Positions 9,141 to 18,670 of a DNA stretch of 64,000 nucleotides are shown here, piece after piece. This stretch comes from Polynucleobacter sp. JS-JIR-II-b4 (lineage in GTDB: Bacteria; Pseudomonadota; Gammaproteobacteria; Burkholderiales; Burkholderiaceae): assembly GCF_018687815.1 (NCBI RefSeq), contig NZ_CP061306.1, positions 992,001-1,056,000 on the forward strand, given 5' to 3'. The position numbers and the translations under genes were made by a program. Each line of letters starts with the position of its first letter. Position 1 is the first letter of the stretch. A model generated the notes under the pieces. That model made no database searches and was not told where the DNA came from. It worked only from the letters and a program-made list of their open reading frames with translations.

Positions 9141-10019
9141 TAGTAAAGCAGCATCTAAGCCGACTCGGTCAAAAGCCGCATCGGCTTTTTCTTTGACAAC
9201 AGGCTTTGCTTTGTATGCAACGCTGATGCCAGAGCCATTCATCATCATCAGATCGTTGGCACCATCACCCATGGTGATGGCATTCGCTTTAGTGCAGCTA
9301 AGGCGAGCACAAGCTTCGTTTAGATGGGCGGCCTTCGCTGCGCCATCGACAATATCGCCAAGAACCTTGCCGGTAAGCTTGCCATCGATGATTTCTAGCG
9401 TATTCGCCTGCGTTTGCTTGAAGCCAAGCTCTAGACGTAATTTTTCAGTAAAGAAAGTAAACCCGCCTGAGACAAGCAGGGTGTACAAGCCACGTTCATG
9501 AGCCCCAGCTAAAAGCTCTGCTGCTCCAGGGTTAGGGCTCAAGCGCTCTCTGTAAACGGATTCGAGTGCATCAGCATGCACACCTTCTAAAAGTGCAACA
9601 CGTCTTCTCAGGCTTTCTTTAAAGTCTTTGATTTCACCACGCATAGTAGCTTCGGTAATTTCAGCTACAGCGGACTTCTTGCCTGTGAAATCAGCAATCT
9701 CATCAATGCATTCAATATTAATCAACGTTGAATCCATATCCATCGCTAGTACGCGGATGTCTTGTGGCAATAGATCTGGCCTTAGAAAGCATAGGTCGGC
9801 ATTAAAGCTTGCTGCAATAGTACGTAGTTGCTCACGTTGTACTGTATCCAGGTGGGCGCTTGCTTCAAAACGCTCGGAGTAGTAGCTTCCATTGCTAATT
9901 TGACCGCCGTTAGAGTGTAATGATATGCCCAGCTTTAAGGCTTGATCCTTTAATGAAAAGATCAGCTTCTCGGCAATAGGCTCTCTAGACAGGGCAACAA
10001 GAACTTGGTAATTAGGCAT
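9129..10019 (-). CDS. serB: Phosphoserine phosphatase SerB
   Basis: SerB removes the phosphate from O-phosphoserine, the last step of serine synthesis. The HAD motif I is MDMDST with Asp94 as nucleophile and Asp96 as acid/base. The substrate-specific ECIDEIAD follows. Motif II is VSGGFTFF, and the motif III/IV region is GDGANDL near the C-terminus. Residues 1-85 form an N-terminal ACT-like extension as in E. coli SerB. It lies 21 bp after mfd on the same strand. A TATTAT hexamer sits 6 nt before the ATG, so an additional leaderless transcript of its own is possible. No Shine-Dalgarno is visible. Confidence 0.95.
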   Translation of the reverse strand: MPNYQVLVALSREPIAEKLIFSLKDQALKLGISLHSNGGQISNGSYYSERFEASAHLDTVQREQLRTIAASFNADLCFLRPDLLPQDIRVLAMDMDSTLINIECIDEIADFTGKKSAVAEITEATMRGEIKDFKESLRRRVALLEGVHADALESVYRERLSPNPGAAELLAGAHERGLYTLLVSGGFTFFTEKLRLELGFKQTQANTLEIIDGKLTGKVLGDIVDGAAKAAHLNEACARLSCTKANAITMGDGANDLMMMNGSGISVAYKAKPVVKEKADAAFDRVGLDAALLLIS

Positions 10020-10040
10020 AGCTCAATAATAATCGGATTA

Positions 10041-13000
10041 TTAACTTACTTTTGCAGAGCTCAATACTGCTGATTCGTTGAGTCTTCGCAAGATATTGCG
10101 TATGGCATCAAGGCGTTGTTCTAACTTCTCAAATTCACGATCTTTTTGAGGAAGTACCTTAAGCTTATCTTGGCCATTAAGTTGAATATGCTTAGAGGAC
10201 TGGATGAGCTGAATGATCTTCATCGGGTCAATCGGTGGATTTGGGATGAATTGAATCTGTATAGATGCAGGTGTGGCATCAATCTTCTTAATTCCAAAAC
10301 CGGTCATCTCTAAACGTAGACGGTGAGTCTCATAAAAAGATTTAGCTTGATCGGGAAGGTCCCCGAAACGATCAACCAATTCTTCACGCAATCCCATCAG
10401 CTCTGAGAAATCATTTGTACCAGCAAAACGTTTATATAAGGATAGACGCTCGTGAACGTCGGGGCAGTAGTCTTCCGGAAATAGAGCGGGAACGCCGAGA
10501 TTTACATCGGTGGTTGCTTGCAATGGTGAAAGTAAATCAGGCTCCTTTCCACTGCGCAGGGACTTAACGGCACGATTGAGCATCTCGGTATACAACTGGA
10601 AGCCAATCTCATGAATTTCACCGGATTGTTTGTCGCCTAGAACCTCACCGGCCCCCCGAATTTCTAGATCATGCATAGCTAAATAGAAGCCAGAGCCAAG
10701 CTCTTCCATGGCTTGAATGGCATTAAGACGCAACTGAGCTTGCTTGCTAAGTGCCTCAGGATCCGGCACTAGCAAATAAGCATAAGCCTGGTGATGTGAG
10801 CGGCCAACGCGACCACGCAGTTGGTGTAATTGGGCTAAACCAAACTTATCAGCGCGGTGCATGATGATGGTGTTCGCTGTGGGTACGTCAATACCAGTCT
10901 CAATAATCGTGGTACACAGCAAAATATTGGTACGCTGGGTAACAAATTCACGCATGACAGATTCCAGCTCGCGTTCATGCATTTGTCCGTGCGCAACACT
11001 AATACGCGCCTCCGGAATCAGTTCTTGTAAAGCATGCTTGCGATTCTGAATCGTTTCAACTTCGTTATGCAGGAAGTAGACCTGGCCGCCACGTTTAATT
11101 TCACGAAGCACGGCCTCACGAATAACGCCATCTCCTTCGCGACGAACAAAGGTCTTAATCGCCAGACGTTTCTGTGGAGCAGTGGCAATAATAGAAAACT
11201 CACGTAAACCTTCCATAGCCATGCCCAAGGTTCTTGGGATGGGTGTAGCAGTTAGCGTCAGAATATCGACTTCTGCACGCAATGCCTTAAGAGCATCTTT
11301 TTGACGTACTCCAAAGCGATGTTCCTCGTCCACAATCACTAGGCCAAGATTGGCAAATTGCGTTTCCTTGGAAAGTAACTTATGTGTGCCAATAATGATG
11401 TCTGCATCACCTTTGGCAATGGCCTCTAGGGCTGCATTAATTTCCTTGGTTGTTTTAAAGCGTGACAACTCCACAATGCGGACCGGCCAATCGGCAAAGC
11501 GATCTTTCCAGGTAGCCACATGTTGCTCAGCTAGTAGGGTGGTTGGCGCCAAAATGGCGACTTGTTTGCCGCCCATGACTGCAACAAAGCTTGCTCGGAG
11601 CGCTACTTCGGTCTTCCCAAAACCAACATCACCGCAAACTAAGCGATCCATTGGTGTGCCGCTAGTCATATCGCCAATGACTGCTGCAATAGCATTGGCT
11701 TGGTCTGGAGTTTCCTCAAAGCCAAAGCTTTCTGCAAAAGCAGCATAGTCATGGGCTGAGAATTCAAAAGCATGACCCTTGCGTATCGCTCTAGCCGCAT
11801 AGAGACCTAATAGCTCTGCTGCGGTATCTCGAATTTGTTGGGCGGCCTTGCGTTTGGCCTTATCCCATTGGCCCGAACCTAATTGATGCAGTGGCGCTGA
11901 ATCAGGGTCAGAGCCTGCATAACGTGTGACCATTTGTAATTGCTGAACAGGAACATACAAAGTTGCCTGCCCTGAATATTGCAAATGCAAAAACTCTTCA
12001 AAAATTGGCGCCTCTTTAGGCGGAGCTAAATTTAGAAGCACTAATCCCTGGTAGCGACCAATACCATGTTCAGCATGAACTACGGGATCGCCGATCTTTA
12101 GCTCAGACAGATCCTTAAAGAGCATGTCAGGATCAGCATTCTCATTACTTTTGCCCTTACGCCTCTGTCGTGCTGTTGTAGTAAATAACTCTGCCTCGGT
12201 AATGGCCAGAAGATTTTCAGCGGGCCATGAAAATCCATTAAAGAGCGGTGCAGTTACCAATCCAAATAATGATTCGCTTTTAATAAACTCGGCAATGCTG
12301 TAAAAGCTCTCTGGCTTTAGCGGATAGAGTGGTTTGCCATCCAATCCGGCGACCGAATTACTTTCATCAAAGAGTTGTCGAATCGATTCTTTGCGACCTG
12401 CACTATCGCTACAAACAAGTACGCGAACCTTTTCAGATGACACCACTTTTCTAAGAAGATTGATCGGATCAGTATCGCGGCGATGGACCGCAATATCTGG
12501 TACGGCTAAGAATTGACTTTTCTCGGCGCCGTCTTTTTCAAGCGTTAATCGTGCATACGATTTAGAGGTGCTGAAAAATTCATCGACATCCAGAAACAAT
12601 TCTTTTGGAGGAAGAATAGGGCGATCAAGATCGTGTTTGAGGAACTCATAACGAGAAAGCGTGTCCTTCCAAAACCCTTTGATGGTTTCTTCAACATCGC
12701 CAATACTGACAAGCCATACAGGATCACCTGAGCGTGGAAAGTAATCAAAAAGGTTGGATTTCTCTTCAAAGAAGAGAGGCAGGTAGGATTCAATACCTGC
12801 ACTAGGTATGCCTAGGTTGGCATCTTTGTAAATTGAGCAGCGACTCGGATCACCCTCAAATACTTCTCTCCAGCGGCCTCTAAAAGCAGTGCGTGAAGCA
12901 TCATCAAATGGAAACTCATGGCCAGGAAGAAGGCGGACTTCCTTGACGGGGTATAGGCTTCGTTGCGTATCCGGATCAAACGCCCGAATCTGTTCAATTT

Positions 13001-13583
13001 CATCACCAAAGAGATCCAATCGGTATGGCAGATTTGATCCCATAGGAAATAAATCAAACAAGCCACCCCGAATACTATATTCACCGGGACGCATTACAGC
13101 GCTCACAGGATCATAGCCAGCTTGTTGCAGTTGCAGCTTTAGTGCAGCTTCATTCAGCTTGTCACCTTGCCGAAAGAAAAAAGTATGGCCAGATAAAAAG
13201 TTCGGCGGCCCCAATCTTTGCAAAGCGGTTGTCACTGGAACTAAAACAATGTCGCAACTACCATTCAGTAATTCATACAGAGTGGCGAGTCGTTCGGAAA
13301 CCAAATCTTGATGCGGTGAAAAATGGTCATAGGGAAGAATTTCCCAATCAGGCAAAAGTCTGGTTTTTAGCTGCGGAGCAAAAGCGGGGATTTCTTCCAA
13401 AAGCCGTTGGGCTTCCTGGGCTTGAGCACAAAAAATGACCATCACTGAAAACTGATCACGGTAGCGCAGGGCGGTTTGAGCGATTAAAGCGGCATCTGCT
13501 GAGCCCACCAGCCCTGAAAAGGTAAAGCGCTGCCCAGCCCGCGGAGCAGGTATAGGGGGTGCTAGATTTAATGCATCAGACAT
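10041..13583 (-). CDS. mfd: Transcription-repair coupling factor Mfd
   Basis: Mfd displaces RNA polymerase stalled at DNA damage and recruits UvrA. The 1180-residue length is standard. The N-terminal UvrB-homology region covers about residues 1-350. The RNA polymerase-interacting (CarD-like) domain lies around 490-570 (GDPVVHAEHGIGRY). The RecG-like translocase has Walker A GDVGFGKT at about 649-656, a DEEH box, TATPIPRT and QLRGRVGRS. A C-terminal TRCF domain follows. The ATG has no Shine-Dalgarno, but a perfect TATAAT ends 8 nt upstream, predicting an almost leaderless mRNA. It diverges from ispD with overlapping promoters. Confidence 0.96.
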   Translation of the reverse strand: MSDALNLAPPIPAPRAGQRFTFSGLVGSADAALIAQTALRYRDQFSVMVIFCAQAQEAQRLLEEIPAFAPQLKTRLLPDWEILPYDHFSPHQDLVSERLATLYELLNGSCDIVLVPVTTALQRLGPPNFLSGHTFFFRQGDKLNEAALKLQLQQAGYDPVSAVMRPGEYSIRGGLFDLFPMGSNLPYRLDLFGDEIEQIRAFDPDTQRSLYPVKEVRLLPGHEFPFDDASRTAFRGRWREVFEGDPSRCSIYKDANLGIPSAGIESYLPLFFEEKSNLFDYFPRSGDPVWLVSIGDVEETIKGFWKDTLSRYEFLKHDLDRPILPPKELFLDVDEFFSTSKSYARLTLEKDGAEKSQFLAVPDIAVHRRDTDPINLLRKVVSSEKVRVLVCSDSAGRKESIRQLFDESNSVAGLDGKPLYPLKPESFYSIAEFIKSESLFGLVTAPLFNGFSWPAENLLAITEAELFTTTARQRRKGKSNENADPDMLFKDLSELKIGDPVVHAEHGIGRYQGLVLLNLAPPKEAPIFEEFLHLQYSGQATLYVPVQQLQMVTRYAGSDPDSAPLHQLGSGQWDKAKRKAAQQIRDTAAELLGLYAARAIRKGHAFEFSAHDYAAFAESFGFEETPDQANAIAAVIGDMTSGTPMDRLVCGDVGFGKTEVALRASFVAVMGGKQVAILAPTTLLAEQHVATWKDRFADWPVRIVELSRFKTTKEINAALEAIAKGDADIIIGTHKLLSKETQFANLGLVIVDEEHRFGVRQKDALKALRAEVDILTLTATPIPRTLGMAMEGLREFSIIATAPQKRLAIKTFVRREGDGVIREAVLREIKRGGQVYFLHNEVETIQNRKHALQELIPEARISVAHGQMHERELESVMREFVTQRTNILLCTTIIETGIDVPTANTIIMHRADKFGLAQLHQLRGRVGRSHHQAYAYLLVPDPEALSKQAQLRLNAIQAMEELGSGFYLAMHDLEIRGAGEVLGDKQSGEIHEIGFQLYTEMLNRAVKSLRSGKEPDLLSPLQATTDVNLGVPALFPEDYCPDVHERLSLYKRFAGTNDFSELMGLREELVDRFGDLPDQAKSFYETHRLRLEMTGFGIKKIDATPASIQIQFIPNPPIDPMKIIQLIQSSKHIQLNGQDKLKVLPQKDREFEKLEQRLDAIRNILRRLNESAVLSSAKVS

Positions 13584-13591
13584 CTGCGCTC

Positions 13592-13620
13592 ATTATAGAA
13601 TCAGGTATGCACCCTGGAAA
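13592..13620 (-). promoter_or_regulatory. mfd promoter, overlapping the ispD -10 on the other strand
   Basis: On the minus strand TTTCCA (13620-13615), a 17-bp spacer and a perfect TATAAT (13597-13592) are followed after 8 nt by the mfd ATG. On the plus strand TAGAAT (13596-13601) lies 5 nt before the ispD ATG. The two -10 elements overlap in the core CATTATAGAAT. Both transcripts are predicted to have almost no 5' leader. Confidence 0.55.
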
Positions 13621-14359
13621 TCATTCCATTAAGAAATGCCATGCCCTTTTGCCAACAGCAGGTACTGGCTCGCGCCTAGGTGGCGAGTTGCCTAAGCAGT
13701 TTCAGCAGCTAGCCGGCAAACCCATGGTCTCTTATGCGCTAGAAGCCTTTAAGGGATCTCCGCTGATCCAGTCTATTTGGATTGGTGTCAGCCCTGGCTT
13801 TATTGAGAACCCCATCTTAGGAACTATCGCTAACACTGGGGCCGATATACATGTTGTAGCAACCGGTGGACCAACTCGACAAGAAACAGTCCGAAATACT
13901 CTTGCTGAAATGCTAAAGGCAGGCATTCCTGAGGATGACTGGATACTGGTTCATGATGCAGCTAGACCAGGTATCACCCCGGCATTGATTGAGAAACTCA
14001 TTCACTCAGTACAGACATCTAATAGTGGTGGCATCCTAGCTATTCCGTTGGCCGATACCTTAAAACAGGCTGATCTAGATTCAGTGATTGCTGGAAACAT
14101 CCCGCACTCAGAGAGAACTATTCCGCGGGAGCATCTCTGGCAAGCGCAAACGCCACAGATGTTTGGGTTAAAACAATTGCATGATGCCCTTCAGGATGCT
14201 ATCCGCCTTGAGGCTGACGTTACTGATGAGGCTAGCGCAATTGAGTTAACTGGAGCTAAACCTTTATTGATTGAAGGTGCCGCTCGTAACTTTAAAGTCA
14301 CGCATCCAGCTGATTGGGAGTTAATGCAATTGCTTTTAAGTTCAAGCGCCAAACAATGA
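13607..14359 (+). CDS. ispD: 2-C-methyl-D-erythritol 4-phosphate cytidylyltransferase IspD
   Basis: IspD couples CTP to methylerythritol 4-phosphate in the MEP isoprenoid pathway. The nucleotidyltransferase signature [19 protein letters not shown] is near the N-terminus. VHDAARP and the later QTPQMF follow, all characteristic of IspD. I place the start at ATG 13607. Upstream in-frame ATGs at 13559 and 13571 would lie inside the divergent mfd coding region, and the promoter-like TAGAAT sits between them and 13607. The gene is followed 10 bp later by ispF, the next-but-one enzyme of the pathway, so they form an operon. The start is the only doubtful point. Confidence 0.9.
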   Translation: MHPGNHSIKKCHALLPTAGTGSRLGGELPKQFQQLAGKPMVSYALEAFKGSPLIQSIWIGVSPGFIENPILGTIANTGADIHVVATGGPTRQETVRNTLAEMLKAGIPEDDWILVHDAARPGITPALIEKLIHSVQTSNSGGILAIPLADTLKQADLDSVIAGNIPHSERTIPREHLWQAQTPQMFGLKQLHDALQDAIRLEADVTDEASAIELTGAKPLLIEGAARNFKVTHPADWELMQLLLSSSAKQ

Positions 14360-14369
14360 GAAATCCAAT

Positions 14370-14873
14370 ATGACTCAAAGCAATCCCCATATTCCGCAAT
14401 TTCGTATTGGCCAAGGTTACGACGTACATGCATTGGTAGCGGACCGAAAATTGATTCTGGGTGGTGTTCATGTGCCCTTTGAAAAGGGTTTATTGGGTCA
14501 CTCGGATGCAGATGCTTTATTGCACGCCTTAACAGATGCATTATTGGGCGCTGCAGGTTTAAATGATATTGGGCAGTTATTTCCGGATACAGATCCTCAA
14601 TTTAAGGATATGGACAGTCGAATCTTGCTTAGAGCGGCCTTGCAAAAGATCCAGGCAGCAGGATTTCAGATTGGTAACGTTGATGCCACCATTATTTGCC
14701 AAAAGCCGAAATTGGCGGATTTTTTGCCAGAAATGGTCCGCAATATTGCTTCAGATTTGGCTGTGACCCCTAGTCACGTCAATCTTAAGGCTAAGACAAA
14801 TGAATCCCTGGGCCATTTAGGCAGAGGCGAGGGCATTGCCGTCCATGCCGTTGCTTTGCTCTACAAGGCCTAA
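14370..14873 (+). CDS. ispF: 2-C-methyl-D-erythritol 2,4-cyclodiphosphate synthase IspF
   Basis: IspF cyclises CDP-methylerythritol 2-phosphate to the cyclodiphosphate with release of CMP, acting as a zinc-dependent trimer. Asp18 and His20 in GYDVHAL and the His of [13 protein letters not shown] are the metal ligands. [17 protein letters not shown] is the typical C-terminal signature. The length of 167 residues is normal. It lies 10 bp after ispD. The tRNA-Leu gene and tig follow on the same strand. Confidence 0.95.
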   Translation: MTQSNPHIPQFRIGQGYDVHALVADRKLILGGVHVPFEKGLLGHSDADALLHALTDALLGAAGLNDIGQLFPDTDPQFKDMDSRILLRAALQKIQAAGFQIGNVDATIICQKPKLADFLPEMVRNIASDLAVTPSHVNLKAKTNESLGHLGRGEGIAVHAVALLYKA

Positions 14874-14950
14874 AAGATCCTCTAAAACCCTAGGCATTGT
14901 AGAATTACGGTCTTTAGAGTGAAGTCTAGGCTTGGCAGTTTGCGGATATC

Positions 14951-15037
14951 GCGAGGATGGCGAAATTGGTAGACGCACCAGGTTTAGGTCCTGACGCCAG
15001 AAATGGTGTGGGGGTTCGAGTCCCCCTCCTCGCACCA
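14951..15037 (+). tRNA. tRNA-Leu (anticodon TAG)
   Basis: A class II tRNA with acceptor arms GCGAGGA / TCCTCGC, D-loop AATTGGTAGAC, an anticodon loop TTTAGGT giving TAG, a long variable arm, T-loop GGTTCGAGTCC and an encoded CCA end. It lies between ispF and tig. Confidence 0.95.
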
Positions 15038-15093
15038 CAAGATTGCTACTTGGCTTGGACTTCACATTTCCAGATTTCAATTAAGAGACGAGA

Positions 15094-16431
15094 ATGGCTG
15101 TGCAGATAGAAAATTTAGGTTCACTAGACCGCAAAATGACTTTGGAATTCGCTCGTGCCGATTTGGCAAAAGCGCGTGAAGCCCGTTTGGCTAAAGTTGG
15201 TAAGACCATGAAAATGGCTGGCTTCCGCCCAGGCAAGGTACCAAAGAAACTCGTTGAAAAACAACATGGCATGCAAGTGGATTTCGAACTCCAGTTTGAT
15301 AAAGCTGCTGAACTCTTTTATGACCAAGCCCAAAAAGAAGGTGTTGCTTTAGCTGGTCAACCACGCCTTGAGCCAAAGAGTGAAATTGATGCTGACAAGA
15401 TTGTTTTTAATGCTTTCTTTGAAGTGTTGCCAGAAGTAAAAATTGGCGACTTTAGCAAGGCAGAGGTTACCAAACACACAACCGATATTGGCGAGGCAGA
15501 AATTGACCGCGCCTTAGATGTGCTGCGTAAACAACAGGTTCATTACCACCCACGCGGTGAAGCTGGTGCCCATGGCGACGGCGGCTCTAATGTTGCTGCA
15601 CAAAGCGGTGACCAAGTGGTGATTGATTTTGTTGGCAAGATTGATGGCGTTGAGTTTGCTGGTGGTAAAGCAGAAAACTTTGAATACGTACTGGGCGAAG
15701 GGCGCATGCTGCCTGAGTTCGAAGCTGCAACATTGGGCCTTAAAGCAGGCGAGAGCAAATCTTTCCCGTTGAGCTTCCCAGCTGATTACCACGGTAAAGA
15801 CGTTGCAGGCAAAACGGCCGAGTTCACTATTACTGTGAAGTCAGTAAATTGGCCACATCTACCAGCTGTTGATGATGCATTTGCATTGTCTTTGGGCGTT
15901 ACCGAAGGTGGTGTTGCGAAAATGCGTGCTGAAGTAAAAGAGAATTTAGATCGTGAAGTTAAGCGCCGCATCACCTCCTTGCTTAAGAATGAAGTGATGG
16001 ACAAGCTCAATAGCTTATGTGAACTTGATGTTCCCAAGTCCTTGGTTGCTTCTGAGCAAGAGCGTTTAGTTGAAGGCGCTCGTCAGGATTTGATGCAGCG
16101 TGGCGTTCCGAATGCTAAAGATGCTCCTATTCCTGCTGAGATTTTTGCAGAGCAAGCTACGAAGCGTGTTCGCCTTGGCTTGATTTTGAGTGAGCTAGTT
16201 AAGAAGCAAAACTTGGCCGCTACCGCAGATCAAATCAAAGCTGAAATTGATGAGCAGGCTGCTACATACGAAGATCCAAAAGAAGTGGTGCGCTGGTTCT
16301 ACAGCAATCCAAGTCGCTTGAAGGATATCGAAAACCTCGTGCTTGAAGACAATGTGATTAAGTATTTCACGTCCCAAGCTAAAGTAAGCGATAAAGCGGT
16401 TACCTTCGAAGAACTCAGCAAGCTAAACTAA
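15094..16431 (+). CDS. tig: Trigger factor, ribosome-associated chaperone
   Basis: Trigger factor binds ribosomal protein L23 at the exit tunnel and shields nascent chains. The N-terminal domain contains the ribosome-docking signature GFRPGKVPKK at about residues 45-55. The FKBP-type peptidyl-prolyl isomerase domain is at about 165-250 (GDQVVIDFVGKIDG, then FPLSFPADYHG). The C-terminal helical chaperone domain follows. A slightly glycine/histidine-rich stretch lies just before the FKBP domain. The order tig-clpP-clpX-lon is conserved in many proteobacteria and links folding of new proteins with degradation. Confidence 0.96.
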   Translation: MAVQIENLGSLDRKMTLEFARADLAKAREARLAKVGKTMKMAGFRPGKVPKKLVEKQHGMQVDFELQFDKAAELFYDQAQKEGVALAGQPRLEPKSEIDADKIVFNAFFEVLPEVKIGDFSKAEVTKHTTDIGEAEIDRALDVLRKQQVHYHPRGEAGAHGDGGSNVAAQSGDQVVIDFVGKIDGVEFAGGKAENFEYVLGEGRMLPEFEAATLGLKAGESKSFPLSFPADYHGKDVAGKTAEFTITVKSVNWPHLPAVDDAFALSLGVTEGGVAKMRAEVKENLDREVKRRITSLLKNEVMDKLNSLCELDVPKSLVASEQERLVEGARQDLMQRGVPNAKDAPIPAEIFAEQATKRVRLGLILSELVKKQNLAATADQIKAEIDEQAATYEDPKEVVRWFYSNPSRLKDIENLVLEDNVIKYFTSQAKVSDKAVTFEELSKLN

Positions 16432-16461
16432 GTCATCTATTTACCCATAAGAGGTTTCAAA

Positions 16462-17091
16462 ATGATCCACAACCATTCTCAGTCTGAAAATCTAGAACCA
16501 AAAGGCTTGGGCTTGGTTCCAATGGTGATTGAAACCTCTGGTAGAGGTGAGCGTGCTTACGATATCTACTCTAGATTGTTGCGTGAGCGCGTAGTTTTTT
16601 TGGTTGGCGAAGTAAACGACCAAACTGCTAACTTGGTAATCGCGCAATTACTGTTCCTTGAGAGTGAAAATCCAGATAAAGAAATTTCTCTATATATCAA
16701 CTCTCCAGGCGGTTCAGTTTCTGCAGGATTGGCTATCTACGACACAATGCAATTCATCAAACCGCACGTCAGCACATTGTGTATGGGCATGGCAGCAAGT
16801 ATGGGTGCATTCTTATTGTGTGCTGGTGAAAAAGGTAAGCGCTATGCTTTGCCAAATTCACGCGTCATGATTCATCAGCCATTAGGTGGTGCACGCGGTC
16901 AAGCATCTGACATTGAGATTCAAGCTCGTGAGATTTTGTATTTGCGTGAGCGCTTGAACAAAATTTTGGCAGACCGCACCGGCCAATCGATCGAAACGAT
17001 TGCCAAGGATACTGATCGCGACAACTTTATGTCTGCTGAGCAAGCCCGTGATTATGGTTTGATCGACAAGGTTATCGAGAAGCGTCCTTAA
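16462..17091 (+). CDS. clpP: ATP-dependent Clp protease proteolytic subunit ClpP
   Basis: ClpP forms the barrel-shaped serine protease that degrades proteins delivered by ClpX or ClpA. The nucleophile is Ser113 in GMAASMGAF and the histidine is His138 in MIHQPLGG. Both sit at the spacing usual for the family, with the aspartate further on. An N-terminal propeptide of about 15 residues precedes the mature start. AAGAGG lies just upstream of the ATG. clpX follows 28 bp later and forms the functional ClpXP complex with it. Confidence 0.96.
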   Translation: MIHNHSQSENLEPKGLGLVPMVIETSGRGERAYDIYSRLLRERVVFLVGEVNDQTANLVIAQLLFLESENPDKEISLYINSPGGSVSAGLAIYDTMQFIKPHVSTLCMGMAASMGAFLLCAGEKGKRYALPNSRVMIHQPLGGARGQASDIEIQAREILYLRERLNKILADRTGQSIETIAKDTDRDNFMSAEQARDYGLIDKVIEKRP

Positions 17092-17119
17092 TCTTTCACA
17101 GAAATATACAGAGTCCATT

Positions 17120-18481
17120 TTGAGCGATACCAACATTACGAATTCAGCAGACAAAGTTCTGTATTGCTCTTTCTGCGGCAAGAGCCAGCATGAAGTTAAA
17201 AAACTCATTGCAGGCCCATCTGTTTTTATTTGCGATGAGTGCATTGATCTTTGCACAGACATTATTCAAGAAGAAATTGCCAAGCTACCTAAAGAAGGGG
17301 GCGATGACTCCCTACCAACACCACATCAGATTCGTGAAAACTTAGACCAATACGTTATTGGTCAAGATCATGCCAAGAAAACATTGGCAGTTGCCGTATA
17401 CAACCACTACAAGCGCCTACAGTATTTGCCTAAGCCTAAAAAAGAGAAACTTGATAAGGATGGCAAGCCAGTAGAGGGCGCAGAAAAGAAAGAATCTAAG
17501 CTCCCTGCTAAAGCAATGGTTGATGGTGTAGAGCTTGCAAAGAGTAATATTTTGTTGATTGGGCCTACTGGCTCAGGTAAAACATTATTAGCCCAAACAT
17601 TGGCGCGCATGTTAGATGTGCCATTTGTGATGGCTGATGCAACTACCTTAACTGAGGCAGGTTATGTTGGTGAAGACGTTGAAAACATCATCCAAAAATT
17701 ATTACAAGCTTGCGACTACAACGTAGAAAAAGCCCAGCGCGGGATTGTCTATATTGATGAGATCGACAAGATTTCACGCAAGTCAGATAACCCATCCATT
17801 ACACGCGATGTATCTGGTGAAGGTGTTCAACAAGCGCTGTTAAAGCTGGTTGAAGGCACGATGGCTTCTGTACCGCCTCAAGGTGGACGAAAGCATCCTA
17901 ATCAAGATTTCTTACAAGTAGATACAACGAATATTTTGTTTATTTGTGGCGGCGCATTTGATGGACTTGAAAAAGTCATTCAGCAGCGTACTGCTAAAAC
18001 AGGTATTGGATTCAATGCGACTGTTCCAGGTAAAGATGACCGCGGTGTAAGTGACCTCTTGATTGAAGTTGAGCCAGAAGATCTGATTAAGTTTGGCTTG
18101 ATTCCAGAGTTGATTGGTCGCTTGCCCGTTGTTGCGACTTTGGCTCAATTGGATGAAGAGGCTTTAATTCAGATTCTGACCGAACCTAAAAATGCCTTAG
18201 TTAAGCAATATCAGGCACTTTTGACTATGGAAGGCTCTGAGCTCGAAGTACGTCGCGAGGCACTATCAGCTATTGCCAAGAAGGCAATCGCCCGCAAAAC
18301 TGGCGCTCGTGGCCTGAGATCTATCCTTGAAGGCTCTTTGATGGATGTCATGTATGACCTGCCATCCCTGAAGAATGTCCAAAAAGTGGTTATCGACGAA
18401 AGCAGTATCGCTGAGGGCGGAAAACCGCTTTTAGTCTATAAACAGGATGTCGAGCAGGCAGATTTAAGCAAAAAAGCTTAA
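17120..18481 (+). CDS. clpX: ATP-dependent Clp protease ATP-binding subunit ClpX
   Basis: ClpX is the AAA+ unfoldase that feeds substrates into ClpP. The N-terminal C4 zinc finger uses Cys16, Cys19, Cys38 and Cys41. Walker A is GPTGSGKT at about residues 148-155, Walker B is [10 protein letters not shown], and the ClpP-binding loop region IGFNATV is visible. The start is an uncommon TTG at 17120. No in-frame ATG lies between it and the zinc finger, so the TTG is well supported. A strong terminator follows the stop. Confidence 0.95.
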   Translation: MSDTNITNSADKVLYCSFCGKSQHEVKKLIAGPSVFICDECIDLCTDIIQEEIAKLPKEGGDDSLPTPHQIRENLDQYVIGQDHAKKTLAVAVYNHYKRLQYLPKPKKEKLDKDGKPVEGAEKKESKLPAKAMVDGVELAKSNILLIGPTGSGKTLLAQTLARMLDVPFVMADATTLTEAGYVGEDVENIIQKLLQACDYNVEKAQRGIVYIDEIDKISRKSDNPSITRDVSGEGVQQALLKLVEGTMASVPPQGGRKHPNQDFLQVDTTNILFICGGAFDGLEKVIQQRTAKTGIGFNATVPGKDDRGVSDLLIEVEPEDLIKFGLIPELIGRLPVVATLAQLDEEALIQILTEPKNALVKQYQALLTMEGSELEVRREALSAIAKKAIARKTGARGLRSILEGSLMDVMYDLPSLKNVQKVVIDESSIAEGGKPLLVYKQDVEQADLSKKA

Positions 18482-18505
18482 ATTCCTAGGGTTTTCGCTA
18501 TTTTT

Positions 18506-18527
18506 GGGGCATTTTTGCCCCTTTTTT
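18506..18527 (+). terminator. Intrinsic terminator after clpX
   Basis: The stem GGGGCA / TGCCCC with a T-rich loop is followed at once by T6. It ends the tig-clpP-clpX unit before the separate lon promoter region. Confidence 0.85.
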
Positions 18528-18539
18528 GTCTTTTTACCC

Positions 18540-18567
18540 CTTGTTTTTCTCTAAAGCCTACCCATAT
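18540..18567 (+). promoter_or_regulatory. Candidate sigma-32 heat-shock promoter of lon
   Basis: CCCCTTGTT (with CTTGTT at 18540-18545), a 14-bp spacer and ACCCATAT (18560-18567) match the RpoH consensus CTTGAA-N13-15-CCCCATnT well. It lies about 100 bp before the lon ATG and directly after the clpX terminator. lon is a classical RpoH target, so the assignment is plausible; no experiment is implied. Confidence 0.55.
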
Positions 18568-18670
18568 AGGTAGTATGCTACTCATGAATAATGTCTCTAT
18601 TTAGTGGTTGTTCATTCAATTGCTACTAAACAAGACTTTTGAGGTTTGATTACTTTGGAGGATTTGCCCC

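Noticed and set aside
13559..13606. Longer ispD starting at 13559 or 13571
   Set aside because: These starts lie inside the divergent mfd gene and upstream of the promoter-like TAGAAT; the family signature begins normally after ATG 13607.
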